64,000 nt of DNA from Loripinus fragilis (lineage: Eukaryota; Mollusca; Bivalvia; Lucinida; Lucinidae): contig OZ026517.1 in assembly GCA_964019695.1 (NCBI GenBank), positions 53,561,672-53,625,671 of the forward strand, written 5' to 3'. The position numbers were made by a program, and so were the translations under genes. The notes under the pieces are model-generated. The model searched no databases and had not been told where the DNA came from. It saw only the letters and a list, made by a program, of their open reading frames with translations. How positions within the stretch are numbered: position 1 is the stretch's first letter; each line of letters starts with the position of its first letter. Of this stretch, positions 61,277 to 64,000 are shown in pieces.

Positions 61277-61476
61277 CTTAAAAAGATAAATAATTTTTAA
61301 TACATACATTTGTATCTGGGGAATGGGTTGGCTGGTAGTGGAGGGTGGGAGAAAATAGTAAGACTTGAATAAATGAAAGCATAAAATGTTTAAGCAAGAA
61401 AATATGATTAAAATAAAGACAAGTCTGTACAGATTGTAAAACTAGTGGAATTTTGTTGTTATAAGACATCAAATTA

Positions 61477-61612
61477 CAGTTAAACCTGTGTAAAACGTCC
61501 ACTTCTCAAAAAGACCACAAATTGGTTTTCAAGATCAATTAGCGCTTCATGCAGGTCAAAAGTAAAGCAGAATGCTCCCCTTGCAATACTTTCGACCTTC
61601 ATTAACACTACT
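61477..61612. mobile_element. Family P MITE, right half lost
   Basis: TA-CAGTTAAACCTGTGTAAAA at the left and GCAGAATGCTCCCCTTGC in the core. The right terminus is absent. Confidence 0.72.
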
Positions 61613-61619
61613 GCACATA

Positions 61620-62470
61620 AAACCCATTAAATTCCGTTAAAAGTCCATAAAAATGCCATTAATAATCAAATTCCTGTTAAAATCATCCATTACTTTTCGT
61701 TTCTTAAAATTAATAGTTTTGTGTGTTCGGTCATTAATATTCATTATAATGGCCATTAATTCAGCGGAAACGGCCATTAAAGAGCAAGTAAAATCATTAA
61801 TTTTTGATTAATTTACACCTTCTGTATTATTAATGACCATTAAAAGAAATAATGGTCCATTAATTTTCGTTTTGTGATGTTTTAATGCCCATGAATTTGC
61901 ATTCTGTAAAGGCCATTACAAAAAGTAATGACCATTAAAACCTTTCGTGTCTATTGATGGCATTAAAAAGTAGTAAATTTGCATGTTTGATATTTTAATG
62001 GCCATTAAATATATAAATATGCAATTCATTAGCATTAGAAAGCAGTGAAATATCGGGAACCAATATTTATACGAAACAATGTGCCATTATTAAAGTGGTA
62101 ATGGCCATTAATTTAATTCAAGAGCAAGTATGATCATTAAAATACCATTAATTTTTACCCTTGGTATGAAATGATGACCAAAAAAATTTAATGGGCCATT
62201 ATTTTCTGTTTTATGGTGATTTAATGCCCATGAATTTGCAGTATTAATGGCCATTACAAAAACTAATTGCCATGAAAACCCCATTACATGTCTAATAATG
62301 GCCATGAAAGATGTGTTCATGAATTTTAAATTACTGAAGTTGGGAGATCAATATTTTCATGGCCATTAATTTTTGGGACTGAACATCTTAACCCATTATT
62401 TTTTTAATAATGGCCATCAATAAAAAGATCATCAGAGTATTTGATATTGTCCATTATTTGTACACTCATG
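61620..62470. repeat. TAATGGCCATTA-like palindrome field with 338-bp tandem duplication
   Basis: About twenty variants of TAATGGCCATTA, often degraded (AATGACCATTA, AATGCCCATGAA), occur in about 850 bp. Two diverged units with a period near 338 bp share TTTAATGCCCATGAATTTGC (61880 and 62218) and GCCATTACAAAAA. A few more motifs appear at 63400-63485. Confidence 0.75.
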
Positions 62471-64000
62471 TAAAGGTTAGTTTTTAACATTATCATTTTA
62501 CAGCCTTCAAAACTTGCTTCACATTGCATCCATAGGTATGTTTGTGTAATGAAGAGCTCCACCATTCAGTGCTTGTAAATTAAAATCGCCACATTTCTTG
62601 TTTCATGAAGAAATTGCCTGTATGATTAAACTGAAATTTCAGGAAGACAAAAAAAATTACCTCGAGAAATGCTGTAGGAAAATGAGTTTTAAAGGCAATC
62701 TCTATTAATTTCATCGAAAATCATAACATATCCTGGAGAAATGCTGGAGAAATTTCTCCAGCATTTATCCAGGAAATTTTAAAGCTTATCAAGGAGATTG
62801 TGGGCCTTTGTTACCTTTTCAGACACAAACCAATCTGCTCTCCTACCAAGCATAGCTAGAGCCTGGAAACAGGATTTAGCAACTGCAAGAATACATAGGA
62901 TATAGGAAAATATGCATTTGGGAGCCATGACCATGCTTTATTGAAATAATGAAATCCGTGATACAGTGAGGGGAGTTTTAATGAGGTACACTGGTAATCA
63001 ATTGGTAATCAATTTTAAACTTGTAGCACAAACATGTATTCTATGGATCTTGCATTTGTAGAAATTTTGTGCATAATTTAACATTCCAAACAGTTCTATA
63101 ATTCTAAGTTATGTATGCTACCAAACCCTGCTTGTCCATCAACAACATGTGTATTACTGCTTCTGAGTACAAGCACAATCACCATGGAAGCGGGAACCCG
63201 CGAGGTGCGAGTAGTATGGCGATTGAAATTTTCAGTCAGGCGTCTCATAAATTTAAGCACTACTTGGTTAGCAGGTTTCGACCACCATGCCTATAAGTCT
63301 GAACAAAGAAGAGAAGTAATAAAAAGAGTTAGTGTATTTTTGAAGAAAATACAAAATCCAAAGTCATTAATTTAGCCTAAATGAGTTTTGAGCAGGATTT
63401 AATGGCCATTAAAGTTGCATCTTATGGATCTAATCTAATTTCATGCCAATTATTTATCCAAACTATTTATTAGTGGCCATTAGTTTTGAATTAATATGGT
63501 TTTCTTTATATGTGACTGTGTCCTAAGAAGGATTCAACTTGGCCAATAACATTTACACTCTAAATTCATTTCCATGTAAAAGAATGCAACATTTTTCAAT
63601 AGAATCAGAAAGAAAAAAAGACTTTATTCTAAACGCTCTTGATGAGGCTTAATTAAGACTGTTGGTGTGCCTAATGTGTAAAGCCATTTGATCATGTCTT
63701 AGACTTTACTTATTGGATATATGCTGTATCATTATCATCCCCTTTAACAAATTTCATAACGTTTCAAACTATGTTTTTATGTCACAAAACCGAATATCCA
63801 GATGAATTAAGTTTTCAAAAAAAACAACATACCAACAGGTAAATGCTATATGTAACAATGGGATAGAATTTGACAATTATAATGAGAAGTACACAATTTA
63901 ATGTTTAAAGTTGTCTCTAAAATCGTGAAAATACCATACTTTATTTTTACAATTATCTTAATAAAAAAATTTGTTTTACTTTCTGACTGAGAAAAATGAT
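62471..64000. other. 5' intron, right edge of window
   Basis: A hairpin lies at 62731-62771 (CTGGAGAAATGCTGGAGAAA facing TTTCTCCAGCATTTATCCAG). 63115-63375 is open on the plus strand for 86 codons and is less AT-rich than its surroundings, but has no recognised family. No further GOGAT exon was found, so the next upstream exon is beyond the window. Confidence 0.5.

Noticed and set aside
58936..60336. Four identical 92-codon minus-strand ORFs in a row
   Set aside because: They repeat because the DNA is a 374-bp satellite; part of each reading comes from the H hairpin.
63115..63375. 86-codon plus-strand ORF as a gene
   Set aside because: No recognised domain, overlapping alternative frames and no splice or promoter context; left as unassigned.
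61277..64000. The N-terminal Cys exon of GOGAT
   Set aside because: I looked for the conserved early GATase phrases on the minus strand and found none, so it must be beyond the window.

Overview
The window is AT-rich animal DNA and is most consistent with a bivalve mollusc. That call rests on the intron-rich gene structure, tRNA-derived SINEs, very dense hairpin MITEs, and intronic repeats of the 'gggcaataactcc' and 'tgaccttgacc' kind that are familiar from bivalve genomes. The species is not determined. The window holds one recognisable host gene, on the minus strand: a eukaryotic glutamate synthase (GOGAT). I could place 27 consecutive exons between 61276 and 2482. All have GT-AG introns and matching phases, and they total 3999 nt, or 1333 codons with no stop. 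They run from the middle of the glutaminase (GATase II) domain, through the central domain, the FMN/3Fe-4S synthase domain and the GXGXG beta-helix, into the linker that joins the NAD(P)H-oxidising beta domain. The N-terminal exons lie beyond 64000 and the beta-domain exons lie left of position 1.

Layout: exons are spread over 1-43 kb with introns of 0.3-3 kb. A 17.8-kb intron (43390-61180) separates exon 1 of the window from exon 2. The introns are largely made of mobile-element debris, often nested. Family names used below are mine. H = hairpin element with core CAAAAGAACCGTCTC. P = TA-flanked palindromic MITE with end CAGTAAAACCTG. B1, B2, B3 and B4 = TTAA-flanked, piggyBac-like MITEs with ends CCCTTAA, CTCTTTGC, CCCTTT and CACTTTACTCC. 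G = MITE with end GAGCCGTGACATG. R = foldback element with end GAGGTTATAAAAC. K = foldback element with end TTTCACCCATG. SINE-A, SINE-B and SINE-C = three tRNA-derived SINE families. L = 5'-truncated LINE-like retroelement. There are also several hAT-like elements with readable target-site duplications (8 bp and, unusually, 6 bp) and a pogo/Tigger-like element.

The most interesting signals are where mobile DNA meets the gene. A P element ends 12 nt from the exon-27 acceptor, and that exon's 5' end has been copied twice into the upstream intron. The 3' end of exon 6 has a decayed tandem copy with a dead donor. Exon 15 sits between two inverted H copies. Elsewhere there are three CAGG-ended elements with 6-bp duplications, one carrying a TTF-type zinc-finger fragment; a six-unit 374-bp satellite built around an H hairpin; a 20-bp minisatellite open in several frames; and a field of TAATGGCCATTA-like palindromes in the most 5' intron. 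I found no second host gene, no functional tRNA or rRNA gene and no CRISPR array.
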